This document shows positions 7,527 to 16,054 of a stretch of DNA of 37,167 nucleotides, one piece after another. The stretch's first letter is position 1. Every line of letters begins with the position of its first letter. The notes beneath the pieces are model-generated. The model had not been told where the DNA came from. It ran no database searches and saw nothing but the letters and a program-made list of their open reading frames with translations. The position numbers were made by a program, and so were the translations under genes. The stretch spans positions 1 through 37,167 of the forward strand of contig OMUV01000010.1 in assembly GCA_900314335.1 (NCBI GenBank), read 5' to 3'. Source of the stretch: an uncultured Prevotellaceae bacterium. GTDB taxonomy: Bacteria; Bacteroidota; Bacteroidia; Bacteroidales; Bacteroidaceae.

Positions 7527-10500
7527 ATGGCTAACACGGAAGAAGAGAGGATACTGGATATAAAAGTCAGGTACGATGATGCTATCAAGGCCATTGCCAA
7601 CTACAAAGCCAAGATAGATACGCTCAAAGCGGCTGAGAAAGAGCTGGGCAAGGAGGTGCGTAACGGCCAAATCACGATGGGCGAATACAATAAGTCCATA
7701 GCCGCCAACGATGCAGTCATGACGCAGTACAAAGACAACATGAGAGTGCTGCGTAAGGAGCTGCAAAACAACATACGCCAAGAGCAGGAGATGGAGGGCT
7801 CATTGAAGCAGCTTAGGGCTGAGCTGAGCAATGCCACTAAGGCCTACGATGAGTTATCTCGCTCTGAGCGTAACGGTGCAAAAGGTAATGAGCTACAGCA
7901 GCACATCAAGGATATTACAAAGGAGCTGAAGGGCGCAGAGGAAGCCACAGACCGCTTTTATCGCAATGTAGGTAACTACAAAAACAGCATTGCAGAAGCC
8001 CTCACTGGTAACAGTCAGTTTGCTTCATCACTGCTTAAATTATCGCAGGATGGTGGCGGCGTACAGGGGCTTTTCTCCAACATCACGGGCAGCGTCAAAG
8101 CGTTTGGCACGGCGCTGATGGGGCTGCTGGCTAACCCTATATTTCTTGGTATTGCTGGTATAGCGGGCGCAGGAGCGGCGTTCAAGTGGTGGTATGGCTA
8201 CAATGACGGACTTATCAAGGCAAGCAAACTTACTTCAAGCTTCACTGGCACGCAGGGCGCCGAGATGAAGACTTTGAGAAGCGAGATACAGGCCGTGGCT
8301 GATACGTTCGGGCTTGACTTCTCCGAGACACTAAAGACCGCCAATGCACTTGTTCAGAATTACGGCTTGTCGTGGCAGGATGCCATCTCTAAAGTCAAGG
8401 ACGGCCTGTTGATGGGTGGTTCAATCTTGCCCGAATACTCGCAGTATATACAGCAGTATGCTGGTGCGTTTAAGGACCTAGGCATTAATGCTAATCAGCT
8501 GGTGGGCGTGATGACGCAAATCGGCAAGTCGGGTATTAACGCCAACACCGCCCTACAGTCAATCAACAGAGGCGGCTATAGTTTGCAGAAGATGTCGGCG
8601 ACACTCAAAAAGGATTTGGAGGCTGCTGGCATTGATGCGGATGATCTAAGCAAACGCATACAGTCAGGGCAGGTCACTACTATACAGGCTATGCAGGAGG
8701 TTACGCGGAAGCTGGAGAAACAGGGCGTAACATCAAAAAATACAGCTGTTGTCATGCAGGACTTGTTCGGCAAAGGAGCTATCAACCTCGGCTCTCAGTT
8801 CCTGAAAGTACTTAACAACATAGGCACTGGCATAGACCAAATCAAGAGCAAGGCAAGCGAGACACAGAAGCTGCGTGATGCTACTATTAAGAAACAATCT
8901 GAGCTTAACAACACCGTTGCGGCGATGTTTGACATGACAGGCGGCGGCTTTGAGAAGATGAAAGCTCAGATGAAATATGTAGCAGTTAATTCGCTGCTAT
9001 CTATTGCGAAGGCTGTTGTGCGTGTTATCAACTATTTCATCGACTGGTATAATGAAAGCACGCTTGTGCGTACGCTGGTACAGGGCATTGCAACAGACTT
9101 CAAACTGCTTTGGAACACTGTTAAGGTGGTGTTTAACCTGATTATTGATGCAGTCAAGGGCGTAGGCCGTCAGCTCAAAGGTATGGCTGACATTGTTGAG
9201 GGCATAGTGACTCTGTCGTTCGATAAAATCAAGCAGGGCTTCTCTGCAATAGGCAGTAATATAGGCAAGACCTTTAAGGAGGGGCTGGGCGATGTTAAGG
9301 CTTTTGTCACATCCTCGGCCAAGGACGTAGTGGACGGCATTAACAATGTCTTCGGTAAGAACAAAATCAAGCACATTGAGGTACCTGTAAGCGGAGAAAA
9401 CACGTCTCCGTTGGCTCTGACTGCCTCAAATGTCGGAGGTAGCACAACAGGTAGCAGCGAGGCTAAAAGTGGCTCTGAGGGCAAAAACAGTAAAAATAAC
9501 TCGGCAGCTAAGCAGGTTGAAGAGCAGGCTAAGGCTGAGCGCGAGGCTATGCAAAAGGCACAGGAGCTACTTATCAAGCTCATAGATGATAACTTTGAAC
9601 AGCGCCGAGCTGCTATCAACGCCAATTATGACAAGCAAATCAATGACATCAAGGAGAAAATCGACAAAGGCACAAATCTCACAGCCAACACTGTGCAGGC
9701 CTACTATTCACAGATAGGGTCACTGGAACAGTTACGCGATCGAGAGCTCACGGCCCTCAAAGAGGAGGAAATAAGGAAGCAGGTTGAACAGGAGAACCGC
9801 CGCATATCTTTACTGCTGGATGCGGCCAAGAAGGGCAGCGAGGATGAGAAAAATCTAAAACTCGAACAGCTTAAAAACCAAGAGCAACTTGACCTTGCGA
9901 GCGCCGAGAATGAAATACACAACAAAGAGCAGCTGGAAGAGATGAAGCTGGCTATACAGAAGTCGTATGCATCCAAGAGGGAGCAGGTAGAGATAGCTTC
10001 GCAAAAAGCCGCGCAGGAGGCGCAGTTGACAGCCATACAGGACGAGTATAGTCAGAAGATTAATGCAGCACGAGACAATGAGCTCACACAGTTGCAGCTA
10101 AAAATGGAGCAGCGCAAGGCCATATTAGACATGGCTCAGCAGCAGGAAGATGAGAGCATAGAAGCTTTCAACGCCCGCAAGCTACGACTGGAGGAAGACT
10201 ATCAATCATCATTACAGGCTGTGCAGGAGAAGCAGCTGGAGGTTGAGAAGGCAAAGGCAAGTGTAATTACGAGCCTGTTTAGTGGGCTGAGTGACGTGGC
10301 AGACGCATTTGGCGAGAACTCTAAGACACTGGCACGCGCAAGCAAGGTGCTGGCTTTGGGAGAAATTGCAGTAAGCAGCGGCGTGGCCGTGGCTCAAGGT
10401 ATAAAGCAGGCGCAGAGTGTTCCATTTCCTGAAAACATAGCCGCAATAGCTACGACCGTATCAACAATTCTGAGCGGTATTGCTTCTGCAATAAAGACTG

Positions 10501-10829
10501 TGAAATCCGCTAAGTTTGCGCGAGGTGGCTATGTTAGCGGTGCTGGTAGCGGCACTTCTGACAGCATACCTGCAAGGCTGAGCAATGGGGAGAGTGTCAT
10601 GACGGCTTCTGCTACGTCATTATTCGCCCCCGCGCTAAGTGCATTTAATCAGTTGGGCGGCGGCGTGCCTATCATAGTCAATAGCCCTCAGCAACAGCTT
10701 GGAGGGGAGTTTATAGCAGCCGCCGTAGCGCGTGGCATGCAGATGTCTCCGCGTCCTGTGGTGTCCGTAGAAGAGATAAGCGACACCAAGAAGCGCATTG
10801 AGACAATTGAAAATATATCTATGATATGA
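7527..10829 (+). CDS. Phage tail tape measure protein (1100 aa)
   Basis: It is the longest gene in the window. Charged coiled coil occupies residues about 1-150. A hydrophobic stretch around 190-225 (LMGLLANPIFLGIAGIAGAG) is followed by a tape-measure-like domain about 240-430 (TFGLDFSETLKTANALVQN, MTQIGKSGINANTALQ). A long second coiled coil covers about 660-930. The C-terminal part contains FARGGYVSGAGSGTSDSIPARLSNGES, the Gly-rich segment typical of tape measure ends. The protein sets tail length and is threaded through the tail tube; a siphovirus-like tail well over 100 nm is expected. A strong AAGGAGG precedes the ATG at 7527. Confidence 0.9.
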   Translation: MANTEEERILDIKVRYDDAIKAIANYKAKIDTLKAAEKELGKEVRNGQITMGEYNKSIAANDAVMTQYKDNMRVLRKELQNNIRQEQEMEGSLKQLRAELSNATKAYDELSRSERNGAKGNELQQHIKDITKELKGAEEATDRFYRNVGNYKNSIAEALTGNSQFASSLLKLSQDGGGVQGLFSNITGSVKAFGTALMGLLANPIFLGIAGIAGAGAAFKWWYGYNDGLIKASKLTSSFTGTQGAEMKTLRSEIQAVADTFGLDFSETLKTANALVQNYGLSWQDAISKVKDGLLMGGSILPEYSQYIQQYAGAFKDLGINANQLVGVMTQIGKSGINANTALQSINRGGYSLQKMSATLKKDLEAAGIDADDLSKRIQSGQVTTIQAMQEVTRKLEKQGVTSKNTAVVMQDLFGKGAINLGSQFLKVLNNIGTGIDQIKSKASETQKLRDATIKKQSELNNTVAAMFDMTGGGFEKMKAQMKYVAVNSLLSIAKAVVRVINYFIDWYNESTLVRTLVQGIATDFKLLWNTVKVVFNLIIDAVKGVGRQLKGMADIVEGIVTLSFDKIKQGFSAIGSNIGKTFKEGLGDVKAFVTSSAKDVVDGINNVFGKNKIKHIEVPVSGENTSPLALTASNVGGSTTGSSEAKSGSEGKNSKNNSAAKQVEEQAKAEREAMQKAQELLIKLIDDNFEQRRAAINANYDKQINDIKEKIDKGTNLTANTVQAYYSQIGSLEQLRDRELTALKEEEIRKQVEQENRRISLLLDAAKKGSEDEKNLKLEQLKNQEQLDLASAENEIHNKEQLEEMKLAIQKSYASKREQVEIASQKAAQEAQLTAIQDEYSQKINAARDNELTQLQLKMEQRKAILDMAQQQEDESIEAFNARKLRLEEDYQSSLQAVQEKQLEVEKAKASVITSLFSGLSDVADAFGENSKTLARASKVLALGEIAVSSGVAVAQGIKQAQSVPFPENIAAIATTVSTILSGIASAIKTVKSAKFARGGYVSGAGSGTSDSIPARLSNGESVMTASATSLFAPALSAFNQLGGGVPIIVNSPQQQLGGEFIAAAVARGMQMSPRPVVSVEEISDTKKRIETIENISMI

Positions 10830-11059
10830 CACACTACGAGCTACTAAAATCAGCGGCTACAATATGCAAGATACTGGCTTCGAACAAAGTCAAGACGGCT
10901 GATGTGTGCTTTGTGCCGCTGTATGAGGAGTATGAGCGTATGAAAGGCGAGGGGCACAAGATGACTTACATCGTGTTCTACCTTTCGGAAAAGTTTGACG
11001 TGAGCGAGGCCGCAGTGTATCGTATTATCAAAAGGATGAGTAGGGGGGTACATCTGTAA
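10826..11059 (+). CDS. Small helix-turn-helix-like protein at the end of the tail operon (77 aa)
   Basis: ATG 10826 overlaps the tape measure stop (ATGA). The product starts MTHYELLKSAATICKILASN and ends FDVSEAAVYRIIKRMSRGV. The second half (KMTYIVFYLSEKFDVSEAAVYRII) has the spacing of a helix-turn-helix of the phage Cro/transposase-N type. The same YELL...DV start is seen in a 32-residue ORF at 20030-20128, which looks like a truncated relative. The gene ends shortly before a large terminator hairpin. It could be a late regulator or a small structural protein. Confidence 0.65.
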   Translation: MTHYELLKSAATICKILASNKVKTADVCFVPLYEEYERMKGEGHKMTYIVFYLSEKFDVSEAAVYRIIKRMSRGVHL

Positions 11060-11082
11060 ATTGGCATTGAGGCTATAAGGGT

Positions 11083-11162
11083 GCCGTCTGAGCGCGTTTT
11101 GTTTTGCTGGTGGTTAGCTATAGGTATGGCAGCAAGATAAACGCTCAGACGGCTTTATTTTT
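11083..11162 (+). terminator. Large-loop terminator after the tail operon
   Basis: GCCGTCTGAGCG (11083-11094) is a perfect inverted match of CGCTCAGACGGC (11142-11153) and is followed by TTTATTTTT. The 12-bp stem closes a 47-base loop that contains no convincing gene. It ends the terminase/tail operon and separates it from the head operon. The unusually long loop could hold a second regulatory fold. Confidence 0.7.
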
Positions 11163-11241
11163 GATTTTGTCATTACATCAGGGTAAATTCTTTCGTGAAT
11201 TTACATTTGTTTACATTCGCGCTGTATATATTACTCATCAT

Positions 11242-11334
11242 CATTATCATTTACATTATCATTATCATATAGGGCCACTGGGTTATTTGGGTTTTTGGGT
11301 TTTTCGCGAAAACCCACTGGGTTATTTGGGTTTT
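11242..11334 (-). repeat. 93-bp perfect inverted copy of a segment of the replication gene
   Basis: Read on the minus strand this stretch equals 34474-34566 base for base (93 of 93). It carries two 21-bp direct repeats, the dyad GGGTTTTCGCGAAAAACCC, and the beginning of an AT-rich tract. Homology continues for seven more bases (11235-11241) if a 12-bp in-frame insertion at 34567-34578 in the gene copy is skipped. It lies outside any gene here, whereas the other copy is coding. See the matching entry at 34474. Confidence 0.97.
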
Positions 11335-11450
11335 GGTGACTACGCATGCAGACGACACTTCGGAAAAGTGAAGTGGAATATGTGTTTATGCTATAATCGC
11401 AATTTTCACAAATAGATATTTTTGCAGTGTAATAAACACCGCAAGAAAGC

Positions 11451-12707
11451 ATGGCTGTACTAAAAATTTACAATGACATAACGACTGAGGCAGACAAGAA
11501 AGCCGCTCAGTTTTGGGGAGACGTGGAGGGCGTATGTTTCAAAGACATTGACAGCTTCATTGAGTCAATGCCAAAGGCTGACAAGACCATTGACATACGG
11601 CTACATTGCGATGGCGGCTCATGCTTGGAGGGATGGGCTATCTATGACCGTCTGCGTGCTACTGGTTTCGAAATTTCCGCAACCGTGGAGGGCAACGCTG
11701 CAAGCATGGCTACAGTGATACTAATGGCAGCCCCTAAGGAGAGGCGGCGTGCCTACAGAAGCGCACAGATCTGCGTGCATAATCCGTGGATATGTCCGTG
11801 GGCGCTGGGGGACGCTGTTAATGCCGATGACCTGCAGAAGTATGCTGACGACCTGCGTAGGGAGCAGAACAAAATGGTTGACTTGTATGTAGACCGTTGT
11901 GGCTGTGACCGTGACGAGATACAAGCCCTCATGAATGAGGACAAGGATATTGACGTAGACGAAGCTCTATCGCTGGGTATCATCGGCGAGATTATAGAGC
12001 CCGCAAGCGCTAAGAAAAAGACTATTACTATTGGCTCAACTCATAATAACAAAAACTCAAAAGCAATGACAAAGACAAGCAAAGACAAAGACGGGAAAGT
12101 CGAAGTCAAGCAAAGCTGGCTTGATAAGGTGCTGGCTAAGTTCGGCAAAAAGTCAATTGAAGAGGTTACTTTCGGCATGGACTTAAATACAGCTGACGGG
12201 CAGACCCTTACTGTAGAACGTGACGAGGGAGAGCCCCAAGTGGGCGATACAGCTTCTCCCGATGGAGAATTCACAATGCCCGACGGCAAGACTATTGTCG
12301 TAAAGGACGGCGTGATAACCGAGATTAAGCCCGCAGAGCAGGGCTCTGATGATGACAACACCAACGAGCCTGCTAATGATGACCTTCAGAAGCAGGTGGA
12401 TGACCTTACTGCTGAGAACAACAAACTCAAAGATGAAGTTGCTGAGCTTCAGCAGAAACTCGCGGATGCGCAGAGCAAAAAGAAAGATGACCTGCGTATC
12501 CTCAATGCTGTTAAAATGGCTGGTGGCGAGCAGGCACTGGCAAAACTCGCTTCAACCTATAAGCCGTCAGGAAGAAAAGTGAGTGGCAAGAATGTGAGCG
12601 CCGCAAGCGGCGACAGAGAGGAGATTACCGCTATGAGAGCGGAGATAGAAGCAAGACGGGCTGGCACTTTTAAGCCCGCGGATAAGACGGCAAAAAGTAA
12701 CAAGTAA
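11451..12707 (+). CDS. ClpP-like head maturation protease with C-terminal scaffold region
   Basis: This 418-residue protein has an N-terminal ClpP/crotonase-fold protease. GNAASMATVILMAAP supplies the nucleophile S85, and ICVHNPW the histidine H110; the acid is probably an Asp near 161-170. Residues about 200-310 are polar and low in complexity, 311-345 form a coiled coil (LQKQVDDLTAENNKLKDEV), and the tail is basic. Such fusions cleave scaffold and capsid during prohead maturation, and the coiled part acts as scaffold. It lies 17 bases before the major capsid gene. Met205 follows an A-rich stretch and could serve as an internal start for free scaffold. Confidence 0.85.
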   Translation: MAVLKIYNDITTEADKKAAQFWGDVEGVCFKDIDSFIESMPKADKTIDIRLHCDGGSCLEGWAIYDRLRATGFEISATVEGNAASMATVILMAAPKERRRAYRSAQICVHNPWICPWALGDAVNADDLQKYADDLRREQNKMVDLYVDRCGCDRDEIQALMNEDKDIDVDEALSLGIIGEIIEPASAKKKTITIGSTHNNKNSKAMTKTSKDKDGKVEVKQSWLDKVLAKFGKKSIEEVTFGMDLNTADGQTLTVERDEGEPQVGDTASPDGEFTMPDGKTIVVKDGVITEIKPAEQGSDDDNTNEPANDDLQKQVDDLTAENNKLKDEVAELQQKLADAQSKKKDDLRILNAVKMAGGEQALAKLASTYKPSGRKVSGKNVSAASGDREEITAMRAEIEARRAGTFKPADKTAKSNK

Positions 12708-12724
12708 ATCAAAGGAACAATATT

Positions 12725-13783
12725 ATGAAGTTTTTTGAAAATCTGTCTGTCAACCCTAAAGACGTTACAGACCTGAAGGAGCTTATACCGCTCAGTATAG
12801 ATCAAGACGAAGATTTTCAGCGTTTCACCCGCCTGCGCAAGGTAAAGAACGGTGATCCGCTGGGCTACTTTGGCGACATGGACGATGTCGGCATTGCTGG
12901 CAGCGGCTGCGACCCCACCTATCAGGAGGTAGGTATTGCCAACTCTCAGAAGCGCTGGGTGCTGGGTGACTGGCAAGTGCCTATCAAAATCTGTTACGAG
13001 AGCTTGCAGGGCACTATTGCAGAGTATTGCCTGAAAGCTGGCACCGAGGTGGGCGACATCTCAACTACCGAGTTCATGACCTACATCCTGCGCCCCGCGC
13101 TGGAGCGTCAGTTGAAGCGTATGATTTGGCGTTTTGGCTGGTTCGGCGACACCGCTGCAAAGAACATCAAGGACGGCGGACAGCTTACTGCTGATGTAAA
13201 GACCGAGCTTTTCACTACAGCAGACGGTCTGTTCAAGCGTATCTTCGCGCAGTGCACCTCTAACTCTAAGCAGCTGACGACTATTGCAGCCAACAGCGAG
13301 GCCACATTCACGGCTCAGAGGACTACTATCCTCAAAGAGGGCGTGGCTACTGGTATCTTTGACAACATGCTCATGGATGCCGATAGCCGTATCTCAGCTG
13401 ATCCGAACGCTGTTATCCTCTGTACTAAGGGGCTGGCAGACGCTCTCGCGCTTGACGTTAAGCACGTCTACAAGGTTATCATGCCGTGGGAGACAATCTT
13501 CAACGGGCTTGATGTAGCTCAGTACAACGGCGTTACTATCGCTCGAATTTCTTTGTGGGATAGGTTCATCAATGCTTACGAGAGCACTGGCACGGCGCTT
13601 AACAAGCCGTATCGCGCTGTATACAGCAACATCGACAACCTGCTTGTCGGCACTAATGCAGACGGACTCATAAGTGATCTTGACATTTGGTTTGACCATA
13701 AGGAGCGCCGCAATTACATCTATTCTACTGGCAAGATAGGAACTCAGCTGCTGGAGGACGATATGTTCCAAGCTGCGTATTAA
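12725..13783 (+). CDS. Major capsid protein
   Basis: The 352-residue product follows the protease/scaffold gene, the usual place for the HK97-fold capsid protein. The N-terminus (MKFFENLSVNPKDVTDLKEL) is helical, as expected of an N-arm. The central part has long helical and strand segments with TEFMTYILRPALERQLKRM, and the C-terminal half includes ADPNAVILCTKGLADAL and KPYRAVYSNIDNLLVG. Composition is balanced and codons are well used, as for a highly expressed gene. There is no large cleaved domain, since scaffold is supplied by the upstream gene. Named from context, size and general style. Confidence 0.8.
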   Translation: MKFFENLSVNPKDVTDLKELIPLSIDQDEDFQRFTRLRKVKNGDPLGYFGDMDDVGIAGSGCDPTYQEVGIANSQKRWVLGDWQVPIKICYESLQGTIAEYCLKAGTEVGDISTTEFMTYILRPALERQLKRMIWRFGWFGDTAAKNIKDGGQLTADVKTELFTTADGLFKRIFAQCTSNSKQLTTIAANSEATFTAQRTTILKEGVATGIFDNMLMDADSRISADPNAVILCTKGLADALALDVKHVYKVIMPWETIFNGLDVAQYNGVTIARISLWDRFINAYESTGTALNKPYRAVYSNIDNLLVGTNADGLISDLDIWFDHKERRNYIYSTGKIGTQLLEDDMFQAAY

Positions 13784-13800
13784 TTTGGGAGGTATCAACT

Positions 13801-14412
13801 ATGGCAACTACAACTAAGAAGATTTGCGAGAGCATTATTTCGCAGGACATAAGTTTTGACTGCGATGACCTTTCTGTTCGCGGGCTTGAAGCCGACGGCC
13901 TAATCATTAATCGCAGCGACATTGATTTCAGTGCAACTGTGTTTGATGACACGCTGAAGAATGTTATCAAAACGCTTGTGTTGAAAACGGGCAAACGCGC
14001 TTATGACATTGTGCAGATGGGCAGCACTCCTTTTACTGGAGTGCAGTCCTCTCTCAATGTAGGGACATATCGCAACACATGGCAACATCAGATACCTATC
14101 GCAGTGCTGGCTAACAGCCCCGAAGTGGCTCAGAATATCATAGACGGGCTGGCAAATGGCACATTTGTCGTTATCCTTCGCAACGTCAACAAGGGAACGG
14201 ACGGCAAGGCAGAGTATCAGGTGTATGGCTATGCTCAGGGCCTGCGGGCCTCTGAGGGCACTAACGAGAAGTACAGCGAGGACACAGACGGCGGCTGGCT
14301 CATTACCCTTCAGGAGAGTGCAGCCCCGAAGTCTGCAATGTTCTACTTCAATACGGATAGCAAGACAACCGCTACTCAGTACGAAAGTCTGAAGACAGCA
14401 GCAACGGCATGA
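13801..14412 (+). CDS. Putative major tail tube protein
   Basis: The 203-residue protein has a strong ribosome site (GGGAGG) before ATG 13801, suggesting high expression. It is beta-rich (IDFSATVFDDTLKNVIKTLVL, GTFVVILRNVNKGTDGKAEYQVYGYAQGLRAS, GGWLITLQESAAPKSAMFYF). The pattern ending in 'L-R-A-S-E-G...D-T-D-G-G-W-x-I-T-L' resembles tail tube proteins, where a query of the main beta-sandwich ends with such strands. It follows the capsid gene and overlaps the next gene by four bases. A head decoration or completion protein is the main alternative. Confidence 0.5.
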   Translation: MATTTKKICESIISQDISFDCDDLSVRGLEADGLIINRSDIDFSATVFDDTLKNVIKTLVLKTGKRAYDIVQMGSTPFTGVQSSLNVGTYRNTWQHQIPIAVLANSPEVAQNIIDGLANGTFVVILRNVNKGTDGKAEYQVYGYAQGLRASEGTNEKYSEDTDGGWLITLQESAAPKSAMFYFNTDSKTTATQYESLKTAATA

Positions 14413-14888
14413 CGTACGAGCAAGCGTTATCTCTAAGCAATGATTTGAGAACGAGGTTTGATGCCCCGTTCTCAAGTCATGATAAGACGCAGATAGAAGC
14501 TCTGTACTACGAGGTACTGGCTAAGACATTTCGCCCTACATCGTGTCAGAACTGCTATCATGATGCCTTAATTGAAATCTGTCTATACCTACGAAACAAC
14601 AAGACAATGGCTAAGAAATGCAGCTACAGGCTTCGCGCTGGCTTCATCATTAATTGCCCCACATTTAGAAGCGGCAAGATTTTTACCAATGACAACCTTA
14701 CAGACGAGGTGGCGGCTGAGTATCTCAAGCAGTTCCCTGCAATGGCGGAGATGTTTCAGGCTATACCCGCAGGGCCCTCTGAGCAAAATAACGCTCAGAA
14801 TGCCCTCAGAGGCGCTGAAAATGTCGGAGCATATAAGGTTAAGCAAACGCGCAAAAACGTCGTCAGAAGCAAAATCGGCAAAAAATAA
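14409..14888 (+). CDS. Hypothetical head/tail accessory protein (159 aa)
   Basis: It starts in an ATGA overlap with the previous gene. A cysteine cluster SCQNCYHDALIEICLYLRNN (around residues 41-60) is followed by the basic RLRAGFIIN and by a short LEM/HeH-like segment KIFTNDNLTDEVAAEYLKQFP (about 93-113). The C-terminal 45 residues are polar and basic (VKQTRKNVVRSKIGKK). I know such a 'TNDNLTDEVAxxYL' motif from structural genes of Bacteroidales phages, but its function is not established. It lies six bases before the portal gene. Confidence 0.55.
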   Translation: MTYEQALSLSNDLRTRFDAPFSSHDKTQIEALYYEVLAKTFRPTSCQNCYHDALIEICLYLRNNKTMAKKCSYRLRAGFIINCPTFRSGKIFTNDNLTDEVAAEYLKQFPAMAEMFQAIPAGPSEQNNAQNALRGAENVGAYKVKQTRKNVVRSKIGKK

Positions 14889-14893
14889 CTACT

Positions 14894-16054
14894 ATGAACG
14901 TCAGGACTACTAAGAAGCCGAAGCCACGCATTGACATTGACTATGTGCAGCGGTTTAAGCTGCAATCGTACGGCAATGACAACCTTTATCCGCAGAACTT
15001 GCAGCGCATTGCGAATGCTTCAGGTACTGCTGAGCTTTGTTTGAACAGATACGCAAAGTTTATAGAAGGCTTCGGGTTTAGCAATGAGCAGCTGGCGCAG
15101 ACTGTCATTAATCACGCTGGCACTACGGCAGATGAGCTGTTGCATGACATAGCTTCTGACGTGGCCCGCTTCGGCGGCTTCGCATTGCACGTCAATTACA
15201 ATGTGCTTTGCCAAATAACAGAGGTGTATTTCGTGCCTTTTGAACAGTGTAGGCTTGAAGAGGAAGATGATGAGGGTAATGTTGCTCATATCGTCTTGCA
15301 CCCTGACTGGACTGGTAACAAGACCCGTTCGGGTAAAAAGCTGACTGTTTATGAGTGCTCCATAGAACGCATTAACGTCTTCAACCCCGACCCTTCTGTT
15401 GTAATGGCCGAGATACTGGACGTTGGAGGCATTGACAGCTACAAAGGACAGATACTTTGGTGCTCACTGGACGGAAAGTATCAATACCCAACGCCTATCT
15501 ATGACAGCGTGATAACCGAGATTTCAACCGATGAAGGACTGGGCAACATCAAGTATAGGAATGTGCGTAACAACTTCCTAATTGCTTGTATGCTTGTTGC
15601 GAAAAAAGGAGTCCCGCGCATGGACGAAAACGGCAACGAGGTAGAGCGTCAGATGATTTCAAGCGAAGATTTGGTAGCATTTCAAGGTGATGAAAAGGCG
15701 AGCAAAATCATGTACGTTGAGCTGGAGAACGATGAGGATGAGCCAAAAGTTGTTGAGTTCCCAACAAAGAACTACGACAAGGAGTTCAGCGTCACTGATG
15801 CGAGCGTCATAGAGCGCATATATTCGCAGTTCCATCAAGAGCTGTTTTACTCAATCCGAAAAGGAAAATTAGGTTTCAGCGGTCAGGTCATGCAGGATGC
15901 GTATCAATACTATGCTGGTGAGGTGACAAACGAGCAGAGGTTTATTGAACGTGCATTGACTGGGCTTTTCAAATACTGGAACGATGCTCTACTTCAATAT
16001 GCCGATTTCAGCATACAGCCATTAAAATACATATCAGCGGAACAAAATGGATGA
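14894..16054 (+). CDS. Phage portal protein (Bacteroidales type)
   Basis: The 386-residue product has the features of a portal: LQSYGNDNLYPQNLQRIANAS at the N-terminus, a region with RYAKFIEGFGF, then VARFGGFALHVNYN, an acidic wing domain and a helical stretch with FHQELFYSIRKGKLGFSGQVMQDA preceding the C-terminal YYAGEVTNEQRFIERALTGLF. The portal ring is the DNA entry channel of the head and the docking site of the terminase. It lies after capsid and tail-tube-like genes rather than directly after terL. It overlaps the next gene by eight bases. Confidence 0.75.
   Translation: MNVRTTKKPKPRIDIDYVQRFKLQSYGNDNLYPQNLQRIANASGTAELCLNRYAKFIEGFGFSNEQLAQTVINHAGTTADELLHDIASDVARFGGFALHVNYNVLCQITEVYFVPFEQCRLEEEDDEGNVAHIVLHPDWTGNKTRSGKKLTVYECSIERINVFNPDPSVVMAEILDVGGIDSYKGQILWCSLDGKYQYPTPIYDSVITEISTDEGLGNIKYRNVRNNFLIACMLVAKKGVPRMDENGNEVERQMISSEDLVAFQGDEKASKIMYVELENDEDEPKVVEFPTKNYDKEFSVTDASVIERIYSQFHQELFYSIRKGKLGFSGQVMQDAYQYYAGEVTNEQRFIERALTGLFKYWNDALLQYADFSIQPLKYISAEQNG

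Larger units (their letters stand above)
11060..11450. other. Non-coding gap between tail and head operons
   Basis: About 390 bases without a credible gene. It holds the large terminator hairpin (11083-11162), an 8-bp dyad GTAAATTC/GAATTTAC (11183-11190 and 11196-11203), two TTACATT repeats (11201 and 11211), and the inverted 93-bp copy of the replication-gene segment (11242-11334). A possible -7 box TATTTTTG lies at 11417-11424 before the protease gene, but no TTTG at the right distance was found. Short frames open here on either strand are explained by the duplicated segment. Confidence 0.7.

Noticed and set aside
11104-11452. Open frames on both strands in the 11.1-11.45 kb gap, one with NPNNPVGFREKPKNPNNP
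   Set aside because: The minus-strand frame is only the copied linker of the replication gene joined to unrelated sequence; the plus-strand one is His/Tyr-rich nonsense from the same copy. No ribosome site or family pattern.
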